Below, piece by piece: positions 24,887 through 26,189 of a stretch of DNA of 26,189 nt. This DNA comes from an uncultured Peptoniphilus sp. Lineage in GTDB: Bacteria; Bacillota; Clostridia; Tissierellales; Peptoniphilaceae. The notes beneath the pieces are model-generated. The model searched no databases and had not been told where the DNA came from. It worked only from the letters and a program-made list of their open reading frames with translations. Every line of letters begins with the position of its first letter. Positions within the stretch are counted from its first letter, which is position 1. The position numbers were made by a program, and so were the translations under genes. The stretch is from the NCBI GenBank assembly GCA_902489255.1, contig CABTZF010000024.1, positions 1 through 26,189 of the forward strand, in the 5' to 3' direction.

Positions 24887-26019
24887 TGACATATACAGAA
24901 AGCTTAGAAAAAGAAATAAAAGCAAAAATTAACGAAATTGGATTTATAGAACTAAAAGAAGATGTAAAAATTAAAGATAATATTTATTTAAAAAAGGGGA
25001 TAGACTATCCCCTTAAATTTTCATATCTCAAAAGTGGATTAAAAGATGACACCATATCCAAGGGGATAGACTTAGATAAGCTAATAGATTCAATGTTATT
25101 TCTATTGGGCATTGACAGCCCTAATTTAGATAAGAAAATATACGAAAAATTAGTTAAGGAAATATTAGCGAAACCCGCAGATTATATAATTGAAAAAACA
25201 AATCAATATTTTAATGAAGATTATCTGGATGCAATTATATATTGCAGGGCCTATAGAAAAATATTTAATGAAGATATAAGGATAAAATTCATAGAATTAC
25301 AAGGAATTGAATACTATATAAAAAGCCGTGAAAAAAACTTTTCACATGTTGAAATGGATAAAATCAATGCAGAAATAACAAATAATTACCTGGACCTAAT
25401 CCAGGAAAATAAGGAATTTGCTTTACCGTATCTAAGTCTCGCGTATATTTATGAAAAAAGAAGCCATTATATTAAAGCAAAACTTTACTTGGAAAAATAT
25501 ATTAATTTATCAAAGGACCAAACATCTGTACAAGAAGCAAGAGAGGAATTAATAAAAATTGAAGATTATGTAGCAGTTGAAACGGCACAAACATATCTTG
25601 CTTATGGAGAAAATTATAAAGCACTGGATGCCTTAAACAAGGTTAGCATGGATTATGAAGATGAATATTTGTTATATTTATTAAAAGGGCAAGTGCAATA
25701 TAACTTAGGAGAATTTAAAGAAGCAATTAAAGACCTGGAGAAATCCTGCAAAAAAGAAATTACAGAGAATAATGCAACATTATTGGCTATGTCTTATACA
25801 CAAAATGGACAAATTTCACCTGCAAAGAAAGTTTTGGAAGAAGCGATAAGAAAAACAAACGATTCAAATATCTTATATTATGATCTGGGAATTATAAATT
25901 TAAAGCAAAACAACCTAAATAAAGCATTGGATAATTTTAAAAATGCCTACAAACTAAAAGCTGATAATGAATTACTTAAAATAATAGAAAAATTGGAAAA
26001 AAATCTTGACAATAAATAA
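24886..26019 (+). CDS. TPR-repeat protein of unknown function
   Basis: Soluble helical protein of 377 aa without signal peptide or membrane segment. The N-terminal 170 residues match nothing I know. From about 178 on there are TPR-like helix pairs: 178-211 (PYLSLAYIYEKRSHYIKAKLYLEKY), 228-260, 262-294 (YLLYLLKGQVQYNLGEFKEAI), 296-326 and 327-360 (YDLGIINLKQNNLNKALDNFKNAY). TPRs serve as protein-binding scaffolds. Its ATG overlaps the stop of the membrane protein gene, suggesting that it docks to that protein or works with it. The last bases of the gene contain the -35 box of a strong promoter directed rightwards. Confidence 0.75.
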   Translation: MTYTESLEKEIKAKINEIGFIELKEDVKIKDNIYLKKGIDYPLKFSYLKSGLKDDTISKGIDLDKLIDSMLFLLGIDSPNLDKKIYEKLVKEILAKPADYIIEKTNQYFNEDYLDAIIYCRAYRKIFNEDIRIKFIELQGIEYYIKSREKNFSHVEMDKINAEITNNYLDLIQENKEFALPYLSLAYIYEKRSHYIKAKLYLEKYINLSKDQTSVQEAREELIKIEDYVAVETAQTYLAYGENYKALDALNKVSMDYEDEYLLYLLKGQVQYNLGEFKEAIKDLEKSCKKEITENNATLLAMSYTQNGQISPAKKVLEEAIRKTNDSNILYYDLGIINLKQNNLNKALDNFKNAYKLKADNELLKIIEKLEKNLDNK

Positions 26020-26034
26020 AAAAGGCTATATACT
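26006..26034 (+). promoter_or_regulatory. Consensus promoter P1 at the end of the TPR gene
   Basis: TTGACA (26006-26011), 17 bp, TATACT (26029-26034). The -35 box lies inside the last codons of the TPR gene. It directs transcription out of the window to the right. Confidence 0.75.
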
Positions 26035-26099
26035 AAAACAGCTGTCACAGGACAGATATAATCCAAGTAAAAAAAGCGTAAAAAAGAAATAAAAAAAGC

Positions 26100-26128
26100 T
26101 TGACAGAAACAAAAGAGGATTATATAAT
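26100..26128 (+). promoter_or_regulatory. Full-consensus promoter P2 near the right edge
   Basis: TTGACA (26100-26105), exactly 17 bp, TATAAT (26123-26128): a perfect sigma-A match. It stands 94 bp downstream of P1 in the same orientation. No coding frame starts between P2 and the window end, so the product lies outside; a stable RNA operon is likely. Confidence 0.8.
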
Positions 26129-26134
26129 AAAAAA

Positions 26135-26151
26135 GCTACTTCAAAAGTAGC
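26135..26151 (+). other. Stem-loop at the expected 5' end of the P2 transcript
   Basis: GCTACTT (26135-26141) pairs with AAGTAGC (26145-26151) around a three-base loop. It begins 7 nt after the P2 -10 box, so the RNA would start with this hairpin. It lacks a T-run and is therefore not a terminator. Confidence 0.5.
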
Positions 26152-26189
26152 CAAGAAACATGATAATTAAATAGTGTAAGAATAAAATC

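Overview
The window is low-GC DNA with every recognised gene on the + strand and strong AGGAGG ribosome sites. It looks like a Gram-positive anaerobe that ferments amino acids. The best fit is Peptoniphilus or a close relative in Peptoniphilaceae, because it carries the full gene set of the 2-hydroxyglutarate route of glutamate fermentation, for which Peptoniphilus asaccharolyticus and Acidaminococcus fermentans are classic hosts. The genus is inferred from gene content only.

Region 1 (1-780): the terminator of an upstream unit, then a decayed IS200-type insertion element (C-terminal tnpA remnant with an internal stop, flanked by hairpin-rich ends), then AT-rich DNA with the promoter(s) of the next operon.

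Region 2 (786-9877): the catabolic core, in two transcription units. Unit A is gcdD-gcdC-gcdB-gctA-gctB-gcdA, encoding the Na+-pumping, biotin-dependent glutaconyl-CoA decarboxylase and the glutaconate (2-hydroxyglutarate) CoA-transferase. It ends in a strong terminator. Unit B has its own promoter and a 20-bp perfect palindrome in its leader, and encodes hgdC-hgdA-hgdB: the ATP-driven activator and the two subunits of (R)-2-hydroxyglutaryl-CoA dehydratase. Together they take (R)-2-hydroxyglutarate to 2-hydroxyglutaryl-CoA (GctAB), glutaconyl-CoA (HgdAB, started by HgdC) and crotonyl-CoA plus CO2 (Gcd), with export of Na+. Glutamate dehydrogenase, 2-hydroxyglutarate dehydrogenase and the butyrate-forming genes are not in the window.

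Region 3 (9878-13588): a gene-poor 359-nt gap with a long imperfect hairpin and two tandem extended -10 promoters, then a CarD-family RNA polymerase-binding regulator, a membrane-anchored PIN-TRAM (YacL-like) protein that appears to start at a rare ATT codon, a terminator, and a gamma-glutamyltransferase-family enzyme without a signal peptide.

Region 4 (13690-26019): a tightly packed housekeeping run: pheS-pheT-zapA-U32 protein (RlhA-like)-mutS2-argS, then an uncharacterised polytopic membrane protein and a TPR protein. The last 180 nt hold two consensus promoters in tandem, and the second would make an RNA that begins with a stem-loop. This looks like the front of a highly expressed (perhaps rRNA/tRNA) operon just beyond the window.

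Most of the window is conventional. I see no clearly new defence, toxin or biosynthetic system. The points most worth a second look are the ATT start of the PIN-TRAM gene, the hgd leader palindrome, the structured IS200 end, the unknown membrane/TPR pair and the promoter pair at the right edge.
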